Source: Capillidium heterosporum (taxonomy: Eukaryota; Entomophthoromycota; Entomophthoromycetes; Entomophthorales; Capillidiaceae). From it: 64,000 nt of DNA. Shown here one piece after another: positions 25,201 to 35,557 of this stretch. Location: the NCBI GenBank assembly GCA_016630905.1, contig WBMQ01000007.1:124001-188000 (forward strand), in the 5' to 3' direction. The notes under the pieces are model-generated. The model was not told the DNA's origin. It made no database searches and saw only the letters and a list, made by a program, of their open reading frames with translations. A program made the translations under genes and the position numbers. Within the stretch, counting starts at the first letter, position 1. Every line of letters starts with the position of its first letter.

Positions 25201-27303
25201 CGGAGTTGGCTCAATACACCAATCTTGACCATCTCAAAGGGCTCCAAATCGGCGTACAGTAATGGGTTGGCTGAAAACTCTATTTAAACAGGTTAGAAAG
25301 ATTAGCGGAAGTCAAAGCAAGCCTACGCCGTAACGTCAGATAGTTTTTGGAAATCAAATAGCACAGCTGTGAGTAGGGTAGGACAGGGTGGATGGCGGGC
25401 AAGCGGGCTTTGACGTTGTTGCGGTCCATAATCTTCTCCTGGCGATTGATCATCAGACTGGCAAGAGCCAAGTCGCGTGTGTAGAACGAGTCAACTGCCG
25501 AGATCTGCTGAGTATTGTGCATGAGTATGAGCTTGGAGAACTGAGTCTCAGTCGTAGCCAGATCATCATTGATCTCGTTGTTCAAAGAATCCATATCTGC
25601 ATAAATTAGTATCTTTAAATGTATTGGCTGCACTTACGAAATATCTGAAGGATGAACCAGATCAAAGTGTTGTCCCGGTTGAGTTGGAACCCGAACCCAT
25701 CAACCTCATCTAGAACTTCAAAGTTGGCTGTATTTGGCCGAGCACTCAATTCAATCATTGTATAAAATTGGTCCAGGACGTCAGCATACTTTAGAAAACT
25801 AAACCATCAAAATAGCTTTAGTATACCCGAATAAACCTAATTTTTACTTACCCAATTGACACGAAATAGGTGAATTTATCGGCAAGTTCTAAAGCAGTCT
25901 CCCAAGTCTTCATATGTCTGCGTTCTGACTCTGATCGACTACTTGAAGTTGAGTTGGTACTATTCTTGACAGTAGGGATGGCGCTGTTCCAGGCTGAAAT
26001 TTTAGTATTGATTTCCGACTCTAAAGTAAAAGTTAATGAAGGCCCTCATTAATAGATGCTAAAATATACCTTTCATCAAGGTGACGAAATCAAACATCTT
26101 CTGAATGTCCCTACAGAAGCAGTAGATCAAATAGGTCATTGCCTTCAACAAATTAGTCTGAGGGTCGTCCATCTTGGAAAGGTGATAGGCAATCATCTCG
26201 AAGGGGGCATTCTGATAAAGTAGATCTACTAGTTGGATGTAGTCTATATTCTCTATTTCCCTTTCAGAGCATCTACCCTTCATTTGAACTCAAATTAGTA
26301 GACTCTTTGATAGTTAATAAACTTACATAATCAGAAGCTGCTGGATTCTTGAAGATATGAGTGTTGGCTTCGGCTTTTATATCCACATTTTGGCTGGGCT
26401 CTAACTCTGTCCTATATGGACGATCTACATCGCCTACACAACATACTAGTGGATATCTCTCATCTATCACAAATTATAAAAATTAAAATGGTTGAAATTG
26501 TATACATGTTAAGGTTAAACTTTCAATATTAGCATCTAAGTCTATGTAAATATACATTAAGGTTACCTGGAGTAAATAGTATCGATCTAAAGTACTGTTT
26601 CAAAGGTTCAATATGGTCTCGGTAGATGGGAATAAGGCTCCAATGTATTTCTGAATGCTCTTCGAACTCATTACTTTCATCTACGTTTATCTCATCAAAC
26701 TAAATTCCAATTAGCAATTGCCAAAAAATTGTTTACCAAAATCAGTAGGTCATATAGTGTAAGAAACCCACTACAATCTTCGACTATCTGTTTGGGGTTG
26801 AGTCCTTCAACTTCAATTTGACCTACACTAATGCTGATTATCTTCTTTAAAGTACTCTGTAAAGGTGCTACTATATGCTTCAAAGTTTCAGTTGCCTCAT
26901 TGGGGAGTTCATTTAAAGAATAAATTATTGATTCAATTAAACTGTTGGCTGCCATTATTGAAACCTGGTTGGGTTCTAAAACTTGGATGTAGTTGTTGAG
27001 AAAAGTTGCCATGACCGATAGCGAGTTCAAATCACTCTTAAACATTTCCTGTGCTAAACCCAGTATCAATTGTTCGGCTTTGATTTTAACTGGGTAGACA
27101 TCTTCATAAATTGGAGCTTCCAAGTCACATGAATAGAGACTTCCATCGCTGCTATCCATTGGCAAGGTTGGGTAACCAAACTGGTCCCACAATGGTTCCG
27201 AAGAACTTAAATAGTTTTGAAGTAGGGCTGAGAACCCGGCTAAGCCTTCGTGGTAGGCTGGAAGTTGTTTTAAATAGTGGGCGACTAGGTCGTAAGTTTC
27301 CAT
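22300..27303 (-). CDS. MED23: Mediator of RNA polymerase II transcription, subunit 23 (MED23/Sur2-like)
   Basis: Multi-exon gene read from 27303 to 22300; the 3' exon alone (24854-22300) carries over 840 codons. Upstream exons join in phase, e.g. ...LILV|FDEINVDE (26.7 kb), FTP|DERYPLVCC (26.5 kb), DY|GRCSERE (26.3 kb), FVSIG|FLKYADVLDQ (25.8 kb), TLRQ|FSANPLLYADLEPF (25.3 kb), TASV|SNGALFKDIL (24.85 kb). Recognition is by the central block: LDWCFDVLEQLVWKYRVL, HHVIFALACH, KWQQLEVGSKFWKEFSYFDK, then LPNYFGNDILRLLPTFEYVL and PLTVLYNLLNYY, which follow the MED23 order. MED23 is a tail subunit that transmits activator signals to Pol II. It is absent from many ascomycetes, so its presence fits an early-diverging fungus. 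No frame break found. Confidence 0.85.
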
Positions 27304-28685
27304 GCTCTTTTTTATAAAAAGAATGGAGTTTAGTTTAGCTGGACTTTTTGAATTGCGATTAAAAGTGGTCGCATTACATCACATGAAGTTTTTTAAACTT
27401 TGGTATGAATTGTAAGTCCATTCATCACAAAGACAATAGATATTTGAATATACTACCTGCTTGCTTAAACTTAATGATAAATACTTAATTTAGCTGAATA
27501 GTAATTTATTGTGTTTTTATGAGTAAAACTGCTTATTATTATATATAAATATCCTTTTAATCATATGGAAATATAATATAATATATTGATACAATTAGTA
27601 TATAGCCACAAGCCATTCTTTTATTAAATCAAGTATTGGACCTAAGCTCATTCAATGTACTAGGCAATATATTTGCTATATAGTTATGCTATTTTATATA
27701 AAAATCATCTTTAAAACACCTTTTTCTTGCAATATTTTATTAAAGTATTTCATCACAGGCATATATAGCCTATTACCATATATATAAGTTAGTCAAAAAT
27801 GCAATATTCTAAACTTTCTTGTTGACTAGGTTTTTATTTTCATTTGTAGCGATATATATGAACATCATTTAATACAATGTTTGAGTGATGATGAAAGAAA
27901 CTGATGAATCGTAAAAATAGATTTCACATATGCTAGCTATATATATTTGGATTATTCTGAAAGCCTAGCATAGCTTTCGTGACTATTAGAACATAATTAA
28001 TGTATCGATTTAAGTTGATATTAGAGGAAATCGCTTTGAAAGATGCTCGTCCAGATTGAGTGGATCAAGTATCCAGCTGGTCTATAAACGAGTATACATA
28101 TAGTAAACTGAAGACAGAGCTAGCATGGTTGTATTACACACAATACCTTTTATTGCCAAGCCTTTTTCCCGGAATTCTATTCAAAGAATAACTTAAATAT
28201 GACCGAAAGCTTCATCAGAATTCAGATTTAGGAACCAAACTCAAACTTGCCAAATCCTGGCAACCAACTTCAAATTTCTACCATCTCAACCAAAAATATA
28301 TATTATTGAGCTCTTTTAATTTAATATAAAAGTGTATTCCTATCGAGCATATCGATTTTATACCCTTTTAGAAGTAAAGGTATGGATGTCCTGACTATAT
28401 ATACCTGTGTTCCTTGCAAATTTTGTAGAAATGGATAGAAACAAAATTACCATTTGAGGTTGCAAATTGGTCCAAGTAATAAGAAATTTCATTGGAACTC
28501 CTTGTTCCGAAACCAGCTAATAGGAATAGGGTATCCTTCCATCCCAAATAGTGTCACGAGCTCAAATTCGGAAAATTGGAAATTTCAGTCAAAAGTCTAA
28601 TTAAGTTGCCTAGTTTTTGACACAAATGTATAAAAGATGCAAGGCGACCAAAATCAACCTGCACTTTTACAACTTCAACATCGAG
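27304..28685. other. Intergenic region between divergent MED23 and exo-glucanase 1
   Basis: Very AT-rich core (27.4-28.0 kb, many TATATA runs) with no coding signal. The right part holds the glucanase promoter: a 15-mer TTGCAAATTGGTCCA at 28460-28474 (contains an inverted CCAAT) and a TATA box at 28629. Confidence 0.5.
28629..28636 (+). promoter_or_regulatory. TATA box of exo-glucanase gene 1
   Basis: GTATAAAAG context, TATAAAAG 57 nt before the ATG at 28686. All three glucanase paralogues have a GTATAAAA element, which also argues against using the more upstream in-frame ATG at 28626 that overlaps it. Confidence 0.6.
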
Positions 28686-30275
28686 ATGGAATCGACAACT
28701 TACCTAGCGGTGAATAGAGGCCAAAAACGTTCCTGTTTCAACCGTTACAAGTGGCTAATAATAATTTCGACAACCTTAGTGGTGGTAGCTGGTGTAGTAT
28801 GTGGTGTATTGTTCGGTGTAGTCTTCCCCAAGAATGCAGCAGCTTCCTCCAAATCCAACGACGTAAAGGAAGATAGTAACAACGGTGGATCCAAGGTCGG
28901 CAGCAAGGCAGACGATAAGGAGGATAACAGTACGGAGGATATGAACGACTTTACCAAGCCCGACCTAAGTAAGCTACCTAAAGGTTTAGGATCCTTCAAA
29001 AACTATGAAGACAATAAAGCCAACGACTACTCGGTACGACTTGGCGATCCCTTCCCCTACGACACCAAAAAGATTCGAGGTGTCAACCTGGGTGGTTGGT
29101 TAGTACCCGAACCTTTTATCGCAAACTCCATCTTCACTAAGCATACCAAAAAGCCAGTTGTCGATGAGTGGAATTTGTGTACCGAGTTGGGCAAGGAGAA
29201 GTGCCAAGAGGTGTTGAGCAAGCATTACGATACCTTCGTCACCAAAAAGGACATCAAATTGTTGGCGGATTCCGGCTTGAACCACGTGCGCATCCCCTTT
29301 GGATACTGGTCCATCGACAATAACGATGACGAACCTTTTGTTTATGGGGCTTGGAAATATTTGTTAAGAGGTATCCAGTGGTGTAGGGAGTATGGTATTC
29401 GTGTCAACTTGGACTTCCATTCGGCCCCTGGTTCTCAGAACGGTTGGAATCACTCTGGAAAGAGTGGCGACATCAACTTCCTCAATGCCAAGTCGGCTAC
29501 CAGCACTGAGAACGTGGAACGGTTCACCAAGATCCTGGAACAGGTGACCGCCTACTTCAACCGACCTGAATGGCGAGATGTAGTCACCCAGATTGGTGTG
29601 CTCAACGAACCCAACACCAAAGTTACCAAACAACCCGATTTGCTGGACCAGTTCAACAAGGATGTCTACACTAGACTAAGAAAGGTAACCAACGCCACCA
29701 AGGATACTGAATTGGATCCCATCCTACTGTACCACGATGGATTCCTCAGCCTAGATGCCTGGACTTCCAAGTTCCCTAAAGCTACCTACAAGCGGGTAGG
29801 TTTGGATGGTCACAACTACTTAGCATTCGCCCCCGACGTTTACAAGTTAGCTTACAACAAATTTGCTGGTATAGCTTGCGATGATTGGTATAAGCTTTAC
29901 AAACGGATAGGTTCCAGCTTCGGCATCGTCGTCTCGGGTGAATTTTCGGGCGCTATGAATGACTGCGGGATCTACCTCAACGGAGTTGGGAACGGTGCTC
30001 GGTACGAAGGCCAGATGGATGGAGTTGCTAGAGCTTGCTCAACCTGTACCTGCGATACTTTTATCAACTACAAATCGTTTACCACCGAGTACAAGCAAGG
30101 ATTGAAGTCGTTCATCGAAGCTCAGATGGATGCCTTTGAGCAAGGGACTGGTTGGTACTACTGGAACTTCAAGATTGAGGGCAGCGTCAACCCCAGCTGG
30201 GATTACTTACTTGGAGTCAAAGAAGGCTGGATTCCTAAGGATGCTGGGAAAAGGGAATTCAGCTGTAGTTCGTAA
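28686..30275 (+). CDS. Membrane-anchored glucan 1,3-beta-glucosidase (GH5 subfamily 9-like), paralogue 1
   Basis: Single exon, 529 aa. Hydrolyses non-reducing ends of 1,3-beta-glucan in the cell wall (family inference). N-terminus: ~20 cytosolic residues with RSCFNRYKW, one transmembrane helix (LIIISTTLVVVAGVVCGVLF), a Ser/Asp/Lys-rich linker to about residue 85, then the GH5 barrel. Motifs: VNLGGWLVPEPFI, HVRIPFGYWSI, NLDFHSAPGSQNGWNHSG, VLNEPN (acid/base Glu), VSGEFSGAMNDCGIYLNGV with the nucleophile Glu, GARYEGQ, and FEQGTGWYYWNFKIE. The start at 28686 matches the paralogues (MDSNNYLAS, MNSSSHLTS) and lies 57 nt after the TATA box. A CxCC-like Cys pair (CSTCTCDT) is shared with paralogue 2 but not 3. 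Confidence 0.92.
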   Translation: MESTTYLAVNRGQKRSCFNRYKWLIIISTTLVVVAGVVCGVLFGVVFPKNAAASSKSNDVKEDSNNGGSKVGSKADDKEDNSTEDMNDFTKPDLSKLPKGLGSFKNYEDNKANDYSVRLGDPFPYDTKKIRGVNLGGWLVPEPFIANSIFTKHTKKPVVDEWNLCTELGKEKCQEVLSKHYDTFVTKKDIKLLADSGLNHVRIPFGYWSIDNNDDEPFVYGAWKYLLRGIQWCREYGIRVNLDFHSAPGSQNGWNHSGKSGDINFLNAKSATSTENVERFTKILEQVTAYFNRPEWRDVVTQIGVLNEPNTKVTKQPDLLDQFNKDVYTRLRKVTNATKDTELDPILLYHDGFLSLDAWTSKFPKATYKRVGLDGHNYLAFAPDVYKLAYNKFAGIACDDWYKLYKRIGSSFGIVVSGEFSGAMNDCGIYLNGVGNGARYEGQMDGVARACSTCTCDTFINYKSFTTEYKQGLKSFIEAQMDAFEQGTGWYYWNFKIEGSVNPSWDYLLGVKEGWIPKDAGKREFSCSS

Positions 30276-31523
30276 ATACATATAGGGTTGGCCCTAAGTA
30301 CTGATGGTAAATATTAAATAGCTAATAAATAAAGGTATATTTTTTGTTTAAATTTAGAAGGATGGTTTCATTTGTAATGTAGCTACTAATATATGTTCCA
30401 TTTAGTGTTCTTAAAAGCCTAATGACGGGCTATATAAATTCCTTCAATTTATTCTCCATCAGGATTTTAGCGATAAGGATTAGATAAGTTCAAAGGATTA
30501 TCGGATTTATAAGTAGGGATAATCTACAACCGTATCTAGTAGGACCTATTCCAGTAGGAGCTACATCATGGAATTGTGTTGGGAAATGGCGTCTCGTTTG
30601 AACTAAAAGCTAAATATAGTCCAACATAGGAACTCCCAACCTTCTTAGATCAATGGGCCAACTAAACAAAATTGTACGAGGTAGCTTGTTGTCCAGTTTC
30701 GGTTTATCGATGGGATTTATTACAAGGCAACATTCACAACTGTATATCTCGATATCCTCAACTTTATCAAGGAAATATACCAACCTCTTTAGTTCTTTTT
30801 ACCAAAAATATATAGAAAAGGTGTAGGCATAGTACTGTTTAAATTAGAAATAGCTGCCGGATCATATGATAGGTACATCTGCACCATATTTTTAACTTTT
30901 AGAATTCTTGAAAATAGGCGCCACCATCCAAATCCATGTCCAAGCTCAACTTCAAAGGCCCAAGCTAGAGCAGTAAGAAATCGCTCATCATTCGTAATGA
31001 AGATGTTATGTGGTATGATGAAAGAAATCTCCTCAAGGCCAAATCAACTGGCGTCCTACTGCAAAGCCCCGACTTCGAATGTTCGAAAGAACATGCTTTA
31101 TCTATGCAATTAAAAAATATGCAAATGGACAAGGTTTGTAGAGGCTGTAGATAGCAATCGAAAATTATCCTGATTCATTTTAGTAAGAATGAAAATGAAG
31201 TAATATTACAACTTATTCCGAATTAAAAATAGGAAATTTCTAGAAAAGTTACTATAAATAACCTCCAAAAATTTTATTTGGCTCAATTCGAAGAATAACC
31301 TACCTCAAATTCTAACTATAGTACCTTTCCCAATATCAAGCTCAAGATCAGATGTACTTTAGAAAGTAGAAAGAAGCGAAGGAAAAGAAGAGGTATAAAA
31401 AGTGGCTCAACTAGAGCTTCTTTGATCTCTTGGTTTTAAAAATTCAGTTCCGTTAGAGTAGCTTTCATTCTATATTGGGACCTATCCAGTATCTACAGCC
31501 TAATATAATTTAATCAAACCGAT
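30276..31523. other. Intergenic region between tandem exo-glucanases 1 and 2
   Basis: About 1.25 kb, AT-rich, no coding signal. It holds the 3' flank of paralogue 1 (AATAAA at about 30325) and the promoter of paralogue 2 with its TATA box at 31392. Confidence 0.5.
31392..31400 (+). promoter_or_regulatory. TATA box of exo-glucanase gene 2
   Basis: GGTATAAAA, 124 nt before the ATG at 31524. The same nonamer stands upstream of paralogue 3. Confidence 0.6.
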
Positions 31524-33121
31524 ATGGACTCCAACAACTACCTAGCGTCAAATGGAATCCACAAGCGATCCTGTTTCAGCCGTTACAAGTGGTTGATCAT
31601 AATTTCCACAGCTTTAGTAGTGATAGCCGGTGTAGTATGTGGTGTACTGTTCGGCGTAGTGTTCCCCAACAACAATGCAGCCGCTTCCAAATCCAAAGGC
31701 TCCAAGGAAGACGGTGGCAACAGCGGTAACAGCAAAGGAAATGACGACAGCAGCAAAGATACTATAGATTGGAGCAAGGTCGTCATGAACGACTTCACCA
31801 AACCCGACTTGAGCAAGCTACCTACCGATTTAGGATCCTTCAAGAACTATCAGGACAACAAAGCCAACGACTACTCGGTACGACTTGGTGACCCCTTCCC
31901 CTACGACACCAAAAAGATTCGAGGTGTCAACCTGGGTGGTTGGTTAGTACCCGAACCTTTTATCGCAAATTCCATCTTCACCTAAGTATACCAAAAAGCC
32001 AGTTGTCGACGAGTGGAATTTGTGTACCGAGTTGGGCAAGGAGAAGTGCCAAGAGATATTGAGTAAGCATTACGATACCTGGGTAACCGAGAAGGAGATT
32101 AAGCTGTTAGCCGATTCGGGATTGAACCACGTGCGCATCCCCTTTGGATACTGGTCCATCGACAATAACGATGACGAACCTTTTGTTTACGGAGCTTGGA
32201 AGTACCTGTTACGTGGCATCCAATGGTGCCGCAAGTACGGTTTACGCGTCAACTTAGACTTCCACTCGGCCCCTGGTTCTCAGAACGGTTGGAACCACAG
32301 TGGGCGTCAAGGTAGCATCCACTTTTTTAAATTCGACGTCTACCGACAGCGCCGCCAACGTAGAACGTTTCACCAAGATCATAGAGCAAGTTGCCGCCTT
32401 CTTCAACCAACCCGAGTGGCGAGATGTTGTTACCCAGATCGGTGTCTTGAACGAGCCCAATGTAGTTGTCACCAAGGAGGTCGATCTAGTTGACAAGTTC
32501 AATAAGGATACCTACACCAGGATACGTAAAGCTACCAACGCTACCAAGGACACCGATTTGGATCCTGTATTAACCTACCACGAAGGTTTCATCGGTTTGG
32601 AGAAATGGATCCCCAAGTTCCCTAAATCAACTTACAAAAGAGTAGGCTTGGACGGGCACTTCTACTTAGCCTTCTCTCCCGACGTCTACAAGCTACCTAG
32701 CTCTAAGTTTGGTGAGATTGCCTGCGACGGTTGGTTTAAATCCTACAAGAAGGTCGGTAATGATTTTGGTATTGTCATAGCTGGTGAATTTTCAGGAGCT
32801 ATGAACGACTGCGGTATCTACCTCAACGGTGTAGGTAATTTGGCTAGATATGAAGGTAAGATGGATGGCGTCGCTCCAGCTTGTGATACCTGTACCTGTG
32901 ACACCTTCATCAACTACAAGGATTTTACTACCGAGTACAAGCAGAACTTGCAAAAGTTTATTGAATCTCAGATGGATGCCTTTGAGCAGGGAACTGGTTG
33001 GTTCTACTGGAATTTCAAGATCGAAGGCAATGTCAATCCTAGCTGGGATTACTTACTGGGAGTTAAGGAAGGATGGATCTCTAAGGATGCTGGCAAGAGA
33101 CAGTACAGTTGTTCTAACTAA
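31524..33121 (+). CDS. Membrane-anchored exo-1,3-beta-glucanase (GH5_9-like), paralogue 2, with two +1 frame breaks
   Basis: Same architecture as paralogue 1: RSCFSRYKW, one transmembrane helix, Ser/Gly/Lys linker, GH5 barrel with VNLGGWLVPEPFI, HVRIPFGYWSI, VLNEPN, AGEFSGAMNDCGIYLNGVG. Compared with paralogue 1 the frame is broken by one extra C at about 31981-31984 (IFT then TAA where paralogue 1 has IFTKHTKK) and by one extra T in the run of six at 32323-32328. Without both bases the length is 1,596 nt, 531 aa, and every catalytic motif is intact. Either a recent pseudogene, two assembly insertions in a near-duplicate locus, or a recoded gene. Parts are nearly identical in DNA to paralogue 1. 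Confidence 0.85.
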
Positions 33122-33825
33122 CTTTTGCGAGATACTATACTAAGTTCTATAATTAATCTTATATTAAACAAAGTTACTTTTCTTTTTGCTTTTATAATAT
33201 AAAGTTGTATTTCATTATGTAGAAAAATAGTACAAGATGACTTATCAAATAACCTCACTTTAGTTTGTTTCCATATCTGTAGGATATTATGCTTTCTGTC
33301 TCGAGATATATATTTGACTCAAAGTCCAGTTAAAAGCTATCTATGGTCTTTTGCCTGACTTAAAGTTGGAGCTTTGGACCCACTTTATTCAAAATAAGCT
33401 GTGAATTACGTCCAGATTGGGATAGTACCACCTTATGGATTGAAGCAGATTTTGATCAACTCAATAACATAAAGTATACTTGTTGGTATTTCTGTTGTAT
33501 TTGGAATAGATGGTGTATTTCGAAACCTTGTAGCAAAATAATAATAAAACTGAGCAAAGCTTTAATATAGAGTATGTTAATTTCTAATGGTATTAATTGC
33601 TCTTACATAGCTATTGAATAGATCCATAGCTTTACCAATATGTACAGTTAAATTTTGCATATCTACCAACAGTGTAAATAAATGCTACTATCCTAAAGAC
33701 TAATAGTGTATCATTTTCTCTATACTACAGCTCTACAAGTGATTAAATAGTTACAAGCCTTATACAAATACATCAACAAAACAAAACAACAACAAAAATA
33801 GATATATTAACTTTTAATTTAAAAA
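33122..33825. other. Convergent spacer between exo-glucanases 2 and 3
   Basis: AT-rich 3' flanks of genes facing each other. No coding signal or repeat recognised. Confidence 0.5.
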
Positions 33826-35442
33826 TCACTCCAACTTACAACTATACTTGCGCTTTCCAGCATCCTTGGAGATCCACCCTTCCTTAACTCCCAGTAGATA
33901 ATCCCAGCTCGGATTGACATTGTTCTCAATCTTGAAGTTCCAGTAGTACCAACCAGTCCCTTGCTCGAAGGCATCCATTTGGCTTTCGATAAACTTCTGC
34001 AATCCCTCTTTATACTCTTTAGAAAACTCTTTATAATCGACAAACTTATTACAACTACTACTAGGTTCCCTAGCCTTGGAAGGGTTATCGAAGGTATTAT
34101 CGTATCGAGCGCCATGGGTGATACTATTGAGGTGAATGCCGCAGTCGTTCATAGCACCTGAGAATTCCCCAGAGATCAAAAGATCGAAGCTTGGATTAGC
34201 CTGTTTGTACATCTTGTACCAAGCATCACATGCAATATCACCAAATTTACTGAAGGGCAGCTTGTATACGTCAGGAGAGAATGCCAAGTAGTTGTGAACA
34301 TCCACTCCAATCTTTTGGTAAGTAGATTTAGGGAATTTGGAAGTCCATTTTTCAGCTCCAATGAATCCATCGTGGTACAATAGGACTGGGTCGAAATCGG
34401 TAACTTTAGTAACATTAGAAGCTTTACGTATCCTAGTGTAGGTATCCAAATTGAACTGCTCCAACAGATCGAACTCCTTAGTAACTACAGAGTTAGGTTC
34501 GTTCAGTACACCAATTTGAGTAACTACGTCGCGCCATTCTGGTCTGTTGAAATAGGCAGTTACTTGCTCGACAATTTTGATAAACCGTTCCACATTCTTG
34601 GGGCTATTTGTCGACTTGCTGACTAAGAAGTCAATCTTACCCTCTCGACCACTGTGATTCCAACCATTCTGCGAACCAGGGGCCGAATGGAAGTCCAAGT
34701 TGACACGGATACCGTACTTGCGACACCATTGTATACCACGTAACAGGTACTTCCAAGCCCCGTAGACAAAAGGCTCATCGTCATTGTTATCAATGGACCA
34801 GTAGGCAACAGGGATACGTACGTGATTTAAACCTGAATCTGCCAACAATTTGATCTCCTTTTCGGTTACCCAGGCATCGTAATGCTTACTCAAAACCTCT
34901 TGGCATCGTTTCTTACCCAACTTGGTACATAAAGTCCATTCGTCGATGACAGATTTGTCGTTATCGGTGTGCTTTGAGAATAGAGATGGCACAATAAAAG
35001 GCTCAGGGACTAACCACCCGCCCAAGTTTACGCCACGGATCTTTTTGATATCGTAGGGGAAGGGGTCACCAAGTCGTACCGAGTAGTCGTTGGCTTTATT
35101 ATCCTGGTAGTTCTTGAAAGATCCTAGATCTGTTGGTAATTTACTTAGGTCGGGTTTGGTGAAATCGTTCATGTCAATCTTGCTCCAATCTATATCCTCA
35201 TCTTCCTTGACCTTTTCATCCAGTTTAGAGCTGTTGTCATTGCTGCTACCTTTAGTACTGTTACCATCTTTGGTCTTGGCAGCTGCCGCCGCATTGTTTG
35301 GGAAAACGACACCAAATAGGATGCCACAAACTATACCGGCTATCACGATTAGGGAGGTGGAAACTATGATCAGCCATTTGTATCGGTTGAAACAGGATCT
35401 TTTGGGAACTCCGTTGGAGGTGAGGTGACTACTGGAGTTCAT
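33826..35442 (-). CDS. Membrane-anchored exo-1,3-beta-glucanase (GH5_9-like), paralogue 3
   Basis: Single uninterrupted exon, 538 aa, minus strand, convergent with paralogue 2. N-terminal RSCFNRYKW, transmembrane helix (LIIVSTSLIVIAGIVCGILF), linker with Lys/Asp/Glu, then the GH5 domain: VNLGGWLVPEPFI, VRIPVAYWSIDN, NLDFHSAPGSQNGWNHSG, VLNEPN (acid/base), ISGEFSGAMNDCGIHLN (nucleophile), GTGWYYWNFKIE. It is the most diverged of the three: a four-residue insertion after HTDNDKS, and the CxCC-like Cys pair is replaced by SSSCNKF. The C-terminus is KYSCKLE instead of CSS/CSN. Probably active. Confidence 0.92.
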   Translation of the reverse strand: MNSSSHLTSNGVPKRSCFNRYKWLIIVSTSLIVIAGIVCGILFGVVFPNNAAAAAKTKDGNSTKGSSNDNSSKLDEKVKEDEDIDWSKIDMNDFTKPDLSKLPTDLGSFKNYQDNKANDYSVRLGDPFPYDIKKIRGVNLGGWLVPEPFIVPSLFSKHTDNDKSVIDEWTLCTKLGKKRCQEVLSKHYDAWVTEKEIKLLADSGLNHVRIPVAYWSIDNNDDEPFVYGAWKYLLRGIQWCRKYGIRVNLDFHSAPGSQNGWNHSGREGKIDFLVSKSTNSPKNVERFIKIVEQVTAYFNRPEWRDVVTQIGVLNEPNSVVTKEFDLLEQFNLDTYTRIRKASNVTKVTDFDPVLLYHDGFIGAEKWTSKFPKSTYQKIGVDVHNYLAFSPDVYKLPFSKFGDIACDAWYKMYKQANPSFDLLISGEFSGAMNDCGIHLNSITHGARYDNTFDNPSKAREPSSSCNKFVDYKEFSKEYKEGLQKFIESQMDAFEQGTGWYYWNFKIENNVNPSWDYLLGVKEGWISKDAGKRKYSCKLE

Positions 35443-35548
35443 TTTGAATAAATATCACGTTGACCTAGAGTGCTGTCTACGAGAATTAGAAAAACGTTTT
35501 AGGGGAAGGAAGCCCGTAAAGATTTGTAGGTATATTTCCTTTTTCTAC

Positions 35549-35557
35549 TTTTATACC
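35549..35557 (-). promoter_or_regulatory. TATA box of exo-glucanase gene 3
   Basis: GGTATAAAA on the minus strand, 107 nt before the ATG at 35442; identical to the element of paralogue 2. Confidence 0.6.

Noticed and set aside
28626-28685. Upstream in-frame ATG at 28626 as start of exo-glucanase 1
   Set aside because: It overlaps the TATA box and adds residues absent from both paralogues.
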